From the NCBI RefSeq assembly GCF_030063245.1, contig NZ_JASISR010000023.1, positions 1-64,000 on the forward strand: 64,000 bases of DNA, given 5' to 3'. Each line of letters starts with the position of its first letter. Position 1 is the first letter of the stretch. The notes under the pieces were generated by a model. The model searched no databases, had not been told where the DNA came from, and was given only the letters and a program-made list of their open reading frames with translations. Shown here piece by piece: positions 51,892-60,926 of this stretch. This stretch comes from Paenarthrobacter sp. PH39-S1. GTDB taxonomy: Bacteria; Actinomycetota; Actinomycetes; Actinomycetales; Micrococcaceae. The translations under genes were made by a program, and so were the position numbers.

Positions 51892-53109
51892 CTACTCGGC
51901 TGAGTCTGATGTTTCCTTACTTTCCTTACCGGCCGTGGACGCAGCGGAACCGGTCCGGGCGGCGGGCTTGATACCGGTTGCCGGGCGCGATGCGGGCTTC
52001 GCGGCAGGTTTGATCGGCGCGGGCTTCGCGACCGGCTTCGGCATCGGAACCGGCTTGGGCGCCGGGACCGGCTTGGGCGCCGGGACCGGCTTCGCCGACA
52101 CCGGCTTGGCGGCTTCCGCCGGCTTGGCGGCCACCGTCGTCGGCCGTGCCGCCGCTGTAGTCCCTCCCGACGTTGTGGGCCGTGCCGACGTTGTGGGCCG
52201 TGCTGCCGCCAGTCGGGAAGCCGCTGCGGGCCTCGTCGCTGGTGCTGCAGCCGGAGCCGCGGCAGCGGACGCCGTCACCGGCTGCACAGCCGACGCGGGC
52301 GGTGTTACCGGCTTTTCCTCGGCGGCCGAGGCCGCCACCGGCGCCGGGACTTCCTGCGGGGCGGTGTCCGCTGTTGCTGCGGCCCCAGTCGCCACACCCG
52401 GCCCTTCTGCGGGCACGGCCGGAGTCCGGTCTTCGTTCAGGTGCAGTCCATCGGGCAGCAGATCCGCAAGGCTCTGCGTCATCGGTACATGGCTGTCCCG
52501 GTCCACATCAACACGTTCCTGGCCGGAAGCAACCGCCTCGTTGTGCGCCTTCGAATCGGCACGCTGCGCGGCACGGCGTGCCTCGGCCTTGGCCTCGGCC
52601 TTGTTCTTCAACGGGCCGATCACCATCACCATGTTGCGGCCGTCAATGCGGGGGCTGGATTCAATCGCGCCGACCTCGCCGACGTCTTCAGCGAAACGCT
52701 GGAGCAAACGGATACCCATCTCCGGGCGCTGCTGCTCGCGGCCGCGGAACTGGATCATGGCCTTGACCTTGTCGCCGGCTCCCAGGAACCGCAGTGCGTG
52801 CCCGGTTTTGGTTTCGTAGTCATGCTTATCGATCTTGAGGCGGAAACGGATTTCCTTCAGAACAGTATTGGTCTGGTTTTTCCGCGCTTCACGGGCCTTG
52901 ACGGCGGCCTCGTATTTGTACTTGCCGAAGTCCATCAGTTTGCACACCGGAGGCTTCGCCGCCGGTGCTACCTCAACAAGATCCAGGTCCGACTCAGCCG
53001 CAAGGCGCAGCGCGTCTTCAATGCGAACGATGCCGACCTGTTCACCTGCCGGTCCTACCAACCGCACCTCGGGGACGCGGATTCGATCGTTGATTCGTGG
53101 CTCGCTAAT
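51892..53109 (-). CDS. infC: Translation initiation factor IF-3, AUU start and long C-terminal tail
   Basis: IF3 binds the 30S subunit and checks start codons and initiator tRNA. The conserved N-terminus ([21 protein letters not shown]) is only complete if translation begins at ATT 53109, with AGGAG 6 bases upstream; a GTG 14 codons later would remove it. AUU starts are known for infC and permit self-control. The protein has 405 residues: the IF3 N domain (about 15-85) and C domain (about 95-180), then about 200 extra Ala/Pro/Lys-rich residues with 18-bp DNA repeats (KPVPAP). Such tails occur in other high-GC Actinobacteria. Confidence 0.93.
   Translation of the reverse strand: MSEPRINDRIRVPEVRLVGPAGEQVGIVRIEDALRLAAESDLDLVEVAPAAKPPVCKLMDFGKYKYEAAVKAREARKNQTNTVLKEIRFRLKIDKHDYETKTGHALRFLGAGDKVKAMIQFRGREQQRPEMGIRLLQRFAEDVGEVGAIESSPRIDGRNMVMVIGPLKNKAEAKAEARRAAQRADSKAHNEAVASGQERVDVDRDSHVPMTQSLADLLPDGLHLNEDRTPAVPAEGPGVATGAAATADTAPQEVPAPVAASAAEEKPVTPPASAVQPVTASAAAAPAAAPATRPAAASRLAAARPTTSARPTTSGGTTAAARPTTVAAKPAEAAKPVSAKPVPAPKPVPAPKPVPMPKPVAKPAPIKPAAKPASRPATGIKPAARTGSAASTAGKESKETSDSAE
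52049..52084 (-). repeat. In-frame 18-bp tandem repeat in the infC tail
   Basis: ACCGGCTTGGGCGCCGGG (plus strand) occurs twice in direct succession with partial flanking copies, encoding Pro-Ala-Pro-Lys-Pro-Val. A second duplicated stretch (GACGTTGTGGGCCGTGC) lies at about 52170-52205 and encodes Ala-Arg-Pro-Thr-Thr-Ser. Confidence 0.82.
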
Positions 53110-53430
53110 GTGTCACTCCTGTTGTTTTCGAAAATCGTGCGAACACCAGAAATAGGAGAAGGCCCCCGACTGCTGGCGCAATCAGAGGCCTCATGGTCGG
53201 CGGCCGCAGATCCCCCGAAGGGATATCCACCGTCAGCCCCTTGTCAGGAGCGCCTGGCCGACCTGTACCCGGTAACTCCGGGGTTGCCCAAACGCTGGGG
53301 AAACCTGTACCGGGTCGACGGGTGGGAAAGAACTCCGCTTGCTGGCTGAATGCACGTTCCCTGTCCGGACCTGCACCGGGGGGCTGCGGAACAACCGTCG
53401 GTGCATCCGGTCTGGACGCCAAGAAAATAG
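53110..53430 (-). promoter_or_regulatory. infC leader with possible hairpins
   Basis: No gene fits here. On the minus strand the leader has ATCCC-TTCG-GGGGAT (a UUCG-capped stem, about 53220-53206) and, further down, GAGGCC/GGCCTT segments that could pair (53192-53155). A control element for the infC operon is plausible, since IF3 or L20 feedback exists in other bacteria. No known riboswitch class is recognised. Confidence 0.35.
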
Positions 53431-53464
53431 CGACATTCAGTCGGTCTGTGACAAGCTTACCAGC

Positions 53465-53899
53465 ATGAGTACGCCAGAGAACAATTCACCCGTAGAGCAG
53501 ACCCGCCACAGTTTTGGCCAGGCACCGGAAGCGGCCGGGGCAGCCCGGCAGGCGCCCGAAGGGGAAGGTGCCGGCACGCAGTTGCGCGATATTGCCGAAG
53601 TTCCTGCCGTTGAGGTGATTACGACGGCGGCAGTGCACCTGATGAGCGCGGCCGCGGTGAAATGCGGGCTGGCGGATGGTGCCAACGCCGACGATCTCAA
53701 GGACCTGGATGAGGCCCGCAAGCTCATTACCGCTCTGGCCGGCTTCATTACCGCCGCCGCCCCGGAGATCGGCAGCCAGCACGCTGGTCCATTGCGTGAC
53801 GGGCTGCGCTCCCTGCAGCTGGCCTTCCGCGAGGCATCCGAGTTTCCCGACGCACCGGGCAAGGGTCCCGGCGAGAAGTTCACCGGCGCGGTCAACTGA
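53465..53899 (+). CDS. DUF1844 domain protein
   Basis: A 144-residue protein, start ATG 53465. The DUF1844 core (about 45-115) reads VEVITTAAVHLMSAAAVKCGLAD and LDEARKLITALAGFI. Function unknown; the gene often lies beside and divergent to infC in Actinobacteria, as it does here. The N-terminal 40 residues are Gln/Glu/Ala-rich and probably disordered. Confidence 0.88.
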   Translation: MSTPENNSPVEQTRHSFGQAPEAAGAARQAPEGEGAGTQLRDIAEVPAVEVITTAAVHLMSAAAVKCGLADGANADDLKDLDEARKLITALAGFITAAAPEIGSQHAGPLRDGLRSLQLAFREASEFPDAPGKGPGEKFTGAVN

Positions 53900-53923
53900 C
53901 ACCCCGCGGTGAGTGTCGAGATC

Positions 53924-53991
53924 TGCCCCTGAAGACGCCGTTGGGATCGGCCGGTCTCCCAACTCACCTCGTGGGAGATGCCGCAGGGGCA
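53924..53991. other. Structured inverted-repeat element between convergent genes
   Basis: An outer 8-bp stem (TGCCCCTG 53924-53931 with CAGGGGCA 53984-53991) encloses two competing inner stems: GTTGGGA/TCCCAAC (53940-53963) and CTCCCA/TGGGAG (53956-53977). It lies between the convergent DUF1844 and MFS genes. It could be a two-way terminator or a dispersed palindromic repeat; the mutually exclusive inner stems are unusual for a plain terminator. Confidence 0.5.
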
Positions 53992-54011
53992 AGTGATCAA
54001 CAATGGTGCCG

Positions 54012-55301
54012 CTATGTGAGGGCCGGCCTGCTGAGGGAGCGTCGTCTGAACGCCTGGGCCACTAGCCCTGCCAGGGCCAGTGCCGCGGCCAGGATGCCCA
54101 CCGTAGTGAACCCTCCCCAGGGGCCAACGATGTCGATCATCATACCGCCGAACGGGGCGCCGATTGCGCTTCCCAGTGTCAGCGATGAACCGTACCAGCC
54201 CATCGCCTCGCCGCGGCGCTGTTCCGCCACAAGTTCTGCGATCCGCTCCGCGCTGGAGGTAAGCACCGGCGCGCACAGCAGGCCGGGGGCAATGGACAGC
54301 AGCGCCAGGCTCCAGGCATCGGTGGCGAAGCCCATCGGGATTGTCAGCAAAGCCATGGCCGCCAGCATCCAGAGCGGGTTGACCGGCCGGCTCAGCGCGC
54401 CGTAGATCAGACCGCCGACCACCGAAGCCGCGCACCAGAACACCAACACGATGCCCATGGATCCGATCTGATCCGAATTGCGCAGTACCGCCACGATCCC
54501 CACATCCGTTCCGGAGAGCACCAGTCCCGCGCCCAGGGAGGCGCCGAGGACCGCGATCACGGCGACGTTCAGCCAGACCAGGCTCCCCCTGGTGCGTCCC
54601 CAGAGCCTGCCCAGCACGTTTGCGCCGGCGAAGGACTGGCTGCCGGCGGCCTCGGCAGGAGACAACTCTTCCATCGAGGCCAATTCGTCATTGACATCCT
54701 GCTGATAGCTGCCGCGCTGCCCGGTACGCGTGGGTGGATTGAACCACATCAGGAACAGACCCGCCACTGCAGAGGCCGCGCCGATAAGGATCAGGCCGGC
54801 CACCGAATGCAGGGTGGTCGAGAGCAGAACACCGAGTGCCGGGCCCACCATGAATGTCAGTTCCGCCCCGACCGAATCCAGCGCATAGGCCGTGCGCCGC
54901 TGCGCCGGCGCCACCATGACACCCAGCGCTTGTCGGACCACGGAGAAGATCGGCACCGAAAACAGGCCACCGATGACGGCGGCCACCAACAGCAATTCAT
55001 AGCCGAGGAAGGGCGCCACCGACCACACCACGACTTCCGAGATGACGGAGGGAACCAACGCCCGGCGCAGACCCACCAGATCCACGCGCCGTCCGCGCCA
55101 GGGAGCGCCCAGCGCGATGCCGATGGTGACCGCCGCGGCCACGCCGCCGGCGGCGCCATAGCCGAGGTTCAAAGTTTCCACCACGTGCAGTGTCACCAGC
55201 ACCCCCGCGGCGGCGTGCGGAATACGCGCCAGCATGGCGACCAGCAGGAGCCGGCGCACAGGCGCTATGGAAAGCAGTTCCCGGTAGCCGGCAAAGTTCA
55301 C
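54012..55301 (-). CDS. MFS transporter
   Basis: A 429-residue, 12-helix major facilitator protein. The cytoplasmic loop GAPWRGRRVDLVGLRRALV after helix 2 is in the GxxxDRxGRR-like position, and a charged loop (NPPTRTGQRGSYQQDVNDEL) lies between the halves. The substrate is unknown. The start is GTG 55301 with GAAGGA upstream. The long repeat array lies between it and the sseB-like gene. Confidence 0.87.
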   Translation of the reverse strand: MNFAGYRELLSIAPVRRLLLVAMLARIPHAAAGVLVTLHVVETLNLGYGAAGGVAAAVTIGIALGAPWRGRRVDLVGLRRALVPSVISEVVVWSVAPFLGYELLLVAAVIGGLFSVPIFSVVRQALGVMVAPAQRRTAYALDSVGAELTFMVGPALGVLLSTTLHSVAGLILIGAASAVAGLFLMWFNPPTRTGQRGSYQQDVNDELASMEELSPAEAAGSQSFAGANVLGRLWGRTRGSLVWLNVAVIAVLGASLGAGLVLSGTDVGIVAVLRNSDQIGSMGIVLVFWCAASVVGGLIYGALSRPVNPLWMLAAMALLTIPMGFATDAWSLALLSIAPGLLCAPVLTSSAERIAELVAEQRRGEAMGWYGSSLTLGSAIGAPFGGMMIDIVGPWGGFTTVGILAAALALAGLVAQAFRRRSLSRPALT

Positions 55302-55338
55302 TGACGTGTTCCTTCTCGTCGTTCCTGCACGTTGAGCG

Positions 55339-55490
55339 CCGCTTCAACACCGTGCCGCTTCAACACCGTGCCGCTTCAACACCGTGCCGCTTCAACACCG
55401 TGCCGCTTCAACACCGTGCCGCTTCAACACCGTGCCGCTTCAACACCGTGCCGCTTCAACACCGTGCCGCTTCAACACCGTGCCGCTTCA
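55339..55490. repeat. 16-bp tandem array (9 copies plus) at the sseB stop codon
   Basis: CCGCTTCAACACCGTG occurs nine times in a row without visible change, with a tenth partial copy that contains the stop codon of the sseB-like gene (TGA at 55490-55488, minus strand). So all copies carry a TGA. It fills most of the 186 bases between that gene and the MFS gene. There are no spacers, so it is not a CRISPR. Confidence 0.95.
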
Positions 55491-56375
55491 ACGCGCCGGT
55501 CTGTCCGTTGACGCGGCGGCCTGCAGGCGGACCTCCACCGAATCAACAGACTCCGCGAAGTATTCATTTCGCGACCATAACAGCTCTAGTTCCCCGATCA
55601 GAGCGTTCAGCGCATCCTGATCAAGGCCGGGTGCCAGAGTCAATTGAACCCGTAATTCCGGCCCCGCGCCACCACCGGGAGAGGTGTTCCCCTCATGGTC
55701 GGCGGAAACGATCCCAGCGCCGGGTTCCGCCCGGATTCCCAAAAGGGCCGGATGCCCCAGCGCCGCCATGGATCCGGCCAGAGCGCTGGCTATCTGCGGG
55801 TCGGCGTAGCTGGGCAGCCAGCGCTGCTGACGGGCCAGCGCCCACACTGCAGGGCGCCGCAGCACGAACGTCTGCGGCGCCGCCGGATCCACCACCATCA
55901 GCTGCGCTTCTTCGGCCACGGCGGAGAGCGCCGCCCGCGGGGCATACACGGCGACGGGCCGCGCCTGAGGGTTCCAGCGGGTCAAGTTCTCGGTGGAGGT
56001 GAACACCGGCAGCGCCCGACGCCCGTCCGGCGCCGTCAGTGTCACCAGTGCCATATCGGACTCCTTGTCCGAGGCCAAGCCATTCGACGCAACGTGGGCC
56101 CGTGCCACCTGAGCCAGGATGGGCACGAAGACCCGGGCCGAAGCCAGGCTGTGGACGACTGCGGCTTCATCCCCCGTCCTGGCGCCCAGCGCAGCCAGTG
56201 CCGCCGCGTAGCCCGCGTCGGTGGCGCCGTCGTCGTCCTCAAAATTGTGATACTTCCGCTCCGCACCCAGCGTCCGCCCCAGCCACGGCTGGTCGGCCGA
56301 ATCGGCGGCACCGCCGGCTGCCGCCAACGCCGCGGCAATGTGCCCCGGAAGCGAGCGCTGCACCGGCTCAGACAT
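55488..56375 (-). CDS. SseB family protein
   Basis: A 295-residue protein with an SseB-like domain. VFVPILAQVARAH near residue 80, then GRRALPVFTSTENLTRWNPQARPV (about 118-140) is the family mark, followed by MVVDPAAPQTFVLRRPAV. The exact role in Actinobacteria is unknown. It starts 5 bases after priA and belongs to the end of the histidine gene run. Confidence 0.82.
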   Translation of the reverse strand: MSEPVQRSLPGHIAAALAAAGGAADSADQPWLGRTLGAERKYHNFEDDDGATDAGYAAALAALGARTGDEAAVVHSLASARVFVPILAQVARAHVASNGLASDKESDMALVTLTAPDGRRALPVFTSTENLTRWNPQARPVAVYAPRAALSAVAEEAQLMVVDPAAPQTFVLRRPAVWALARQQRWLPSYADPQIASALAGSMAALGHPALLGIRAEPGAGIVSADHEGNTSPGGGAGPELRVQLTLAPGLDQDALNALIGELELLWSRNEYFAESVDSVEVRLQAAASTDRPAR

Positions 56376-56380
56376 TGCGG

Positions 56381-57124
56381 CTAGCGCCGGCCGGCGATAT
56401 CCAGGGCCTGGGGAAGCGTAAAGGCTCCGGCGTACAGCGCCTTGCCCACGATTGCCCCCTCGAGCCCCAGCGGAACCAGCGTGCGCAGTTCCTGCAGATC
56501 CGCCAGACTGGAAATGCCGCCGGATGCCACCACCGGCTTTCCAGTGCGCGCAAGAACCTCGCGGAGCAGGTCTACGTTCGGACCCCGCAGAGTTCCGTCC
56601 TTAGTCACATCGGTGACGACATACCGGGCACATCCTGCATCCTCCAGGCGGGCCAGCACCTCCCAAAGGTCCCCGCCCTCCTTCGTCCAGCCGCGAGCTG
56701 CGAGCGTCGTGCCACGAACGTCAAGGCCGACGGCGATCTTGTCACCGAAACGTTCAATGGCCCGGGCCGTCCACAACGGGTCCTCCAGCGCTGCGGTGCC
56801 CAGATTCACCCGGGCCGCACCCAGCTCGAGGGCGCCCTCCAGCGACGCATCGTCGCGGATACCGCCGGAAAGCTCCACCTTGACGTTCAGGGCCTGCACT
56901 ACCTCGCGCAAAAGTTCAAGATTGGAGCCCCGACCGAACGCGGCGTCCAGATCCACCAGATGCACCCACTCGGCACCGTCATTCTGCCAAGCCAGCGCGG
57001 CATCGAGAGGGGATCCGTAACTCGTTTCGCTGCCGGCCTCACCCTGCACCAGGCGCACGGCCTGGCCGTCGGCGACATCTACGGCGGGAAGCAGTTCCAG
57101 AAGGGTTTTCTCAGCGCTGGTCAT
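56381..57124 (-). CDS. priA: Phosphoribosyl isomerase A (HisA/TrpF dual)
   Basis: A 247-residue (beta-alpha)8 barrel that isomerises both ProFAR in histidine synthesis and phosphoribosylanthranilate in tryptophan synthesis in Actinobacteria. The first catalytic Asp lies in [32 protein letters not shown] and [13 protein letters not shown] carry the phosphate-binding loops, and [17 protein letters not shown] the second catalytic Asp. Confidence 0.95.
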   Translation of the reverse strand: MTSAEKTLLELLPAVDVADGQAVRLVQGEAGSETSYGSPLDAALAWQNDGAEWVHLVDLDAAFGRGSNLELLREVVQALNVKVELSGGIRDDASLEGALELGAARVNLGTAALEDPLWTARAIERFGDKIAVGLDVRGTTLAARGWTKEGGDLWEVLARLEDAGCARYVVTDVTKDGTLRGPNVDLLREVLARTGKPVVASGGISSLADLQELRTLVPLGLEGAIVGKALYAGAFTLPQALDIAGRR

Positions 57125-57198
57125 CGGGTCCTCATCGGTCTAGGTGCGTGGAATAAGCAGGGCGGCGGCCCGCGCGTTCAGCGGACCGCCGGATGGAA

Positions 57199-57360
57199 TT
57201 ATTTGGAGGCCGGCAGCGTCAGCAGGTAAGCGGCCAGCAGCGACATGACGGCCAGCAGGGCAAAGGAAAACGGGATCCAGCGCGGCTTCTTCTGCTGGTA
57301 GTAGGCAATAGCACCGCCGACCAGCAGCCCGGCGAGGCCCATCAGGACAACCGACCACAT
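57199..57360 (-). CDS. Small two-helix membrane protein in the his operon
   Basis: A 53-residue frame starts at ATG 57360, immediately after the hisH stop, and ends TAA 57199. The protein has two hydrophobic helices (about 4-20, SVVLMGLAGLLVGGAIA; about 33-50, FALLAVMSLLAAYLLTL) joined by YYQQKKPRWIP, whose basic residues suggest a cytoplasmic loop. The position between hisH and priA suggests co-expression. No known function. Confidence 0.8.
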   Translation of the reverse strand: MWSVVLMGLAGLLVGGAIAYYQQKKPRWIPFSFALLAVMSLLAAYLLTLPASK

Positions 57361-58077
57361 TCAGGCCGCCGCCTTCCGCAGCGAGTGGACCCAGTTACGC
57401 AGCAGCCGTGCCCCCGCGTCCCCGGATTTTTCCGGATGGAACTGGGTGGCGCACAGCGGCCCGTTCTCCACCGCGGCAATAAAGCGGGCTCCGTGCTCAG
57501 ACCAGGTGACCAGGGGAGGTTTGATGCGCGCGTGGGCCACATCAAAGTCCCATGTCTGCACACCGTAGGAATGCACAAAATAAAAACGGTCATGCTCGAC
57601 GCCCTCGAAAAGCTTCGACCCCTCCGGCACGTCAACGGTGTTCCAGCCCATGTGCGGCACCACCGGAGCCGGGAGCAGTTCCACCGTGCCGGGCCACTCG
57701 GCCATCCCCGGTTCGCTGTTGCCGTGCTCGACACCGCCATCGAAGAGGATCTGCAGTCCAACGCAAATGGCCAGCACCGGACGGCCGCCGGCGACTCTCC
57801 GGCCGATCATCCGCAGACCGTCGACGCCCTTGAGCTCCTTCATCACCGTAGCGAAGGCCCCGACACCCGGGACGACCAGGCCGTCGGCGCCGAGCACGTC
57901 GTCGGCCTTGGCGCTGAGCGTCACCACGGCGCCGGCGCGCTCAAGGGCCCGGACGGCGGAACGTACGTTCCCCGAGCCATAGTCCAGCACCGTCACCGTC
58001 GGACCCGCCGCGGAACCGCCGCCGTCCGCCGACGGGGCGTCAGCGGCGCTGTCCGGCGAAAGCTGCTCCGCCGTCAC
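57361..58077 (-). CDS. hisH: Imidazole glycerol phosphate synthase, glutaminase subunit
   Basis: Class I glutamine amidotransferase that feeds ammonia to HisF. It has 238 residues from GTG 58077, overlapping the hisB stop (GTGA). About 25 N-terminal residues are extra (Ala/Asp/Ser-rich). The oxyanion strand PGVGAF, the nucleophile Cys in [14 protein letters not shown] and the His-Pro-Glu triad end in TQFHPEKSG are present. hisF is not in the window. Confidence 0.95.
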   Translation of the reverse strand: MTAEQLSPDSAADAPSADGGGSAAGPTVTVLDYGSGNVRSAVRALERAGAVVTLSAKADDVLGADGLVVPGVGAFATVMKELKGVDGLRMIGRRVAGGRPVLAICVGLQILFDGGVEHGNSEPGMAEWPGTVELLPAPVVPHMGWNTVDVPEGSKLFEGVEHDRFYFVHSYGVQTWDFDVAHARIKPPLVTWSEHGARFIAAVENGPLCATQFHPEKSGDAGARLLRNWVHSLRKAAA

Positions 58078-58700
58078 AGGCTGCCCTTGGTGGAAGGAAT
58101 GCCGACGACGCGCGGATCGGGTTCGATGGCACTGCGCAGGGCGCGGGCGAAGGCTTTGAACTGTGCCTCCACAATGTGGTGCGGATCCCGCCCGGCGAGG
58201 ACCGTCATGTGCAGGCATATCCGTGCGTGGAATGTCATGGCTTCAAAGACATGGCGCGTCAGCGAACCGGTGAAGTGGCCGCCAATAAGGTGATATTCCT
58301 GTCCGGCCGGCTCGCCGCTGTGAACCAGGTAGGGGCGGCCGGAAACATCGACGACGGCGTTGGCAAGTGCCTCGTCCAGTGGAACGGTGGCTTCGCCAAA
58401 CCGCCTGATGCCGGCCTTGTTGCCCAGGGCCTGGCGCAGGACTTCACCCAGGGTGATGGCCACGTCTTCCACGGTATGGTGCACGTCAATGTGGGTATCT
58501 CCGCTGGCCTTGACGGTCAGGTCGATCAGCGAATGTTTCGACAGCGCTGTCAGCATGTGATCGTAAAAGGGGACGGAGGTAGCGATGCTGGACACCCCTG
58601 TCCCGTCCAGGTCAACCTCTACCAGTACGGACGACTCGCTGGTGCTCCGTTCCAGCCGCGCCGTGCGTGGGGCGCCGGAAGTGGATGTGTTCTCGCTCAT
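58074..58700 (-). CDS. hisB: Imidazoleglycerol-phosphate dehydratase
   Basis: Manganese enzyme of histidine synthesis, 208 residues. The two metal-binding patterns are [15 protein letters not shown]-like (here [17 protein letters not shown]) and [20 protein letters not shown]. It is the monofunctional form without a phosphatase. The 187 bases between it and hisC hold nothing I recognise. Confidence 0.97.
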   Translation of the reverse strand: MSENTSTSGAPRTARLERSTSESSVLVEVDLDGTGVSSIATSVPFYDHMLTALSKHSLIDLTVKASGDTHIDVHHTVEDVAITLGEVLRQALGNKAGIRRFGEATVPLDEALANAVVDVSGRPYLVHSGEPAGQEYHLIGGHFTGSLTRHVFEAMTFHARICLHMTVLAGRDPHHIVEAQFKAFARALRSAIEPDPRVVGIPSTKGSL

Positions 58701-58887
58701 TGCGGGCCGTCCTTCGTTCCTGGATCGTGGATGGTGCTGGCCTCTGCAGTGCGGCGCCGGAACGCGTCCGGATTACGCAGCACCGGTGCCAAAACATTGG
58801 TCGGCGTCCCCTAATTCTAGGAGAATACGGACGGATCCCCGAATGCCGGTCGGCCACCAGCCATCGAACCCGTCGTTCGCGGGCCAC

Positions 58888-59985
58888 TCAACGGCCCAAC
58901 AGCACGGCCAGCCGGTCGAGGAAAGCCGATGTTTCCGTTTCCGTGCCGGCGGTGACGCGCAGATGACCGGGAATGCCGACGTCTCTGATCAAGACGCCCG
59001 CCTCCAGCAGTCCCTGCCAGATGGCATGCGGATCCTCCATGCCGCCAAAGAAAACAAAATTGGAATCCGACGGCGCCGGCTTGAGCCCGAACGCGGATAG
59101 TCCGGCCACGATCCGGTCGCGCTGGATCTTGATGTTCTCAACGTTGGCCAGCAGGGAATCGGAGTTCCGCAGCGCCGCCACGGCCGTGGCTTGTGTAATG
59201 GCGGAGAGGTGGTAAGGCAGCCGGACCAGCCGCAATGCGTCGGCGATCTCAGGGGCGGCGGCGAGATAGCCCAACCGGGCGCCGGCCAGGGCGAAGGCCT
59301 TACTCATGGTGCGGGAGACCACGAGGCGCTCACGCCCCGGCAGTAAAGCCATGGCGCTGGGTGTTCCGTCATGGGCGAATTCCGCGTATGCCTCATCGAC
59401 GATGATAATGGCTTGCGATGCCTCGCCCGCCTCGTAGACCTCTTCAACAACTTCGGCCTTGAGCGCCGTGCCAGTTGGATTATTTGGTGAACAGAGGAAG
59501 ACGATGTTGGGTGCCAGTTCGCGTACCTGTTCGGCGGCTGACGCGGCGCTCAGGCCGAAATCCTCCGTGCGGCGCCCGGTGACGTACTCAGTTCCGGTGC
59601 CGTTGGCGAGCAACGGATACATGGAGTAGGTGGGAGGGAAGCCCAGGGCTCTGCGTCCCGGTCCGCCGAACGCCTGCAGGATCTGCTGCAGCACCTCGTT
59701 GGACCCGTTGGCTGCCCAGATGTTCTCAGCCGCTAGACCGTGCCCCAAATATGCAGCCAAAGCCCGTCGCAGTTCGGTGAATTCCCGGTCCGGGTAGCGG
59801 TTGAGGCCGACCAGCACGTTGTCGACCGCCTTGAGGATGGCCTCGCGCGCATCATCGGGGACGCCGTGGGTATTTTCATTGACGTTGAGCAGGATGGGGA
59901 CGTCCAGCTGAGGCGCACCATACGGGTGCAGCCCGCGCAGATCGTTCCGCAGGGGCAGCCGGTCGAGACGCTCAGTCTGATTCAC
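58888..59985 (-). CDS. hisC: Histidinol-phosphate aminotransferase
   Basis: PLP enzyme of 365 residues. The PLP-lysine motif is SRTMSKAFALAGARLGY, the aspartate segment IIVDEAYAEF and the asparagine segment CSPNNPTGT. The start GTG 59985 gives the family N-terminus LRNDLRGLHPYGAPQLDV. Confidence 0.95.
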   Translation of the reverse strand: MNQTERLDRLPLRNDLRGLHPYGAPQLDVPILLNVNENTHGVPDDAREAILKAVDNVLVGLNRYPDREFTELRRALAAYLGHGLAAENIWAANGSNEVLQQILQAFGGPGRRALGFPPTYSMYPLLANGTGTEYVTGRRTEDFGLSAASAAEQVRELAPNIVFLCSPNNPTGTALKAEVVEEVYEAGEASQAIIIVDEAYAEFAHDGTPSAMALLPGRERLVVSRTMSKAFALAGARLGYLAAAPEIADALRLVRLPYHLSAITQATAVAALRNSDSLLANVENIKIQRDRIVAGLSAFGLKPAPSDSNFVFFGGMEDPHAIWQGLLEAGVLIRDVGIPGHLRVTAGTETETSAFLDRLAVLLGR

Positions 59986-60070
59986 GGTTCCAGTTTAAGC
60001 TCCCCGGCCGCCACGGTCGAACCGGGCCGGGAATTAAAGCTGACATAACCACCTCATCAGTCAGCTCTTA

Positions 60071-60112
60071 GAGGCTCACCGGCCCCAATGGTTGGCGACG
60101 CTGGTGGGCCTC
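60071..60112 (-). terminator. Hairpin after the LysM gene
   Basis: GAGGCTCACC (60071-60080) pairs with GGTGGGCCTC (60103-60112) with one mismatch around a 22-base loop. It lies 30-71 bases after the LysM gene stop on the minus strand. No T-run is present. Confidence 0.45.
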
Positions 60113-60141
60113 ACTGCTGTGCTTCAAGGCAGCCTTCGCCA

Positions 60142-60543
60142 TCAGTTCAGCAGCGGAACGTAGACCTGCTGCCCCGGCTGGACGACTGAAGTGGTGAGAC
60201 TGTTCAACTCCAGGATGTCCCCCACAACGTCCCGCGGATCCCGTGACGGATCGCTTGCCGAGGCGATGCTCCAAAGAGTCTGGCCCGCCATGACGGTGAC
60301 CTTGGAAGCGTGGACCCCCGGCGAATTTGCACCGATGGAGGCTTGGGCCGGGGACGTAATGAACCCGGCCAGCAACAGCACAGCGATAGTGGCCAGCATC
60401 AGCGGAATACCCATCAGGACCAGACGCCCGCGGCGAGTCAGTCGGAGCTGGATCTTGGATACGGGCTGCCAGCCCTTGGAAGCCAGCCGCCGGCTCACGG
60501 AGGCGGGCCGGGCTTCGAGATTAAAGGTCGATGTGGCGTTCAT
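60142..60543 (-). CDS. Membrane-anchored LysM protein beside lexA (likely SOS cell-division factor)
   Basis: A 133-residue protein: basic cytoplasmic N-terminus (1-40), one membrane helix (about 41-63), and an external LysM domain (about 81-131, VTVMAGQTLWSIASA and LNSLTTSVVQPGQQVYVPLL) for binding peptidoglycan. The start ATG 60543 has AAAGG 8 bases upstream; a GTG at 60552 is less likely. The same divergent LysM-lexA layout occurs with Bacillus YneA and mycobacterial Rv2719c, which delay division or act on the wall during DNA damage. A similar role is inferred. Confidence 0.85.
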   Translation of the reverse strand: MNATSTFNLEARPASVSRRLASKGWQPVSKIQLRLTRRGRLVLMGIPLMLATIAVLLLAGFITSPAQASIGANSPGVHASKVTVMAGQTLWSIASASDPSRDPRDVVGDILELNSLTTSVVQPGQQVYVPLLN

Positions 60544-60642
60544 TTTCTTCACCTTTCACGCTACGAGGTCCAGTTGTCCTGACCCGGCAGTGCACTTGTA
60601 GCGCCGGTAGGCGGCGCAGGGTTCAAATACCACTGGTTCAGC

Positions 60643-60658
60643 TAGAACATGTATTCGA
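60643..60658. promoter_or_regulatory. LexA-like box A
   Basis: TAGAACATGTATTCGA matches TCGAAC-N4-GTTCGA at 10 of 12 fixed positions. It lies about 100 bases upstream of the LysM start and shares four bases with box B. Confidence 0.65.
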
Positions 60659-60670
60659 AACTGTGTTCTT
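60655..60670. promoter_or_regulatory. LexA-like box B
   Basis: TCGAAACTGTGTTCTT matches 9 of 12 fixed positions of the SOS consensus and overlaps box A. It may be a weaker or secondary site. Confidence 0.45.
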
Positions 60671-60709
60671 CAGTTGTAGCACTCACTAACGATGCATGCC
60701 AAGACCCGG

Positions 60710-60725
60710 TAGAACATATGTTTGA
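60710..60725. promoter_or_regulatory. LexA-like box C
   Basis: TAGAACATATGTTTGA matches 10 of 12 fixed positions. It lies about 200 bases upstream of lexA and most likely autoregulates it. Between box C and lexA I see GC-rich hairpin sequence (60860-60905) but no gene. Confidence 0.65.
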
Positions 60726-60926
60726 AATCAACCGGAAACTGCCCTAGATTAGAAGCAGGATCCGGCCACACGACGAGTCCACCAGAACCCACCGACATTT
60801 TGGCTGGGGCGTTGGCGGGGTGGTCAGCTCCGACCAAGCCGTAGCATACGGATGACGGGCGGAGCGGATCCGCCGGGCGCTTGTCGGCGCCGGGCCGGTT
60901 GCAGTTTCAAGAAGGGACAGCACGTC

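Noticed and set aside
53105-53422. 105-residue frame in the infC leader
   Set aside because: It overlaps the infC ribosome site and start, has Pro/Arg-rich random composition, and no ribosome site of its own; treated as leader sequence.
53437-54435. 332-residue minus-strand frame containing CPCGISHEVSWE
   Set aside because: It runs antisense through the DUF1844 gene and into the out-of-frame MFS gene; the cysteine-rich stretch is a reading of the structured intergenic element.
55339-55490. CRISPR-like appearance of the repeat array
   Set aside because: The 16-bp units follow each other with no unique spacers, and no cas gene is present.
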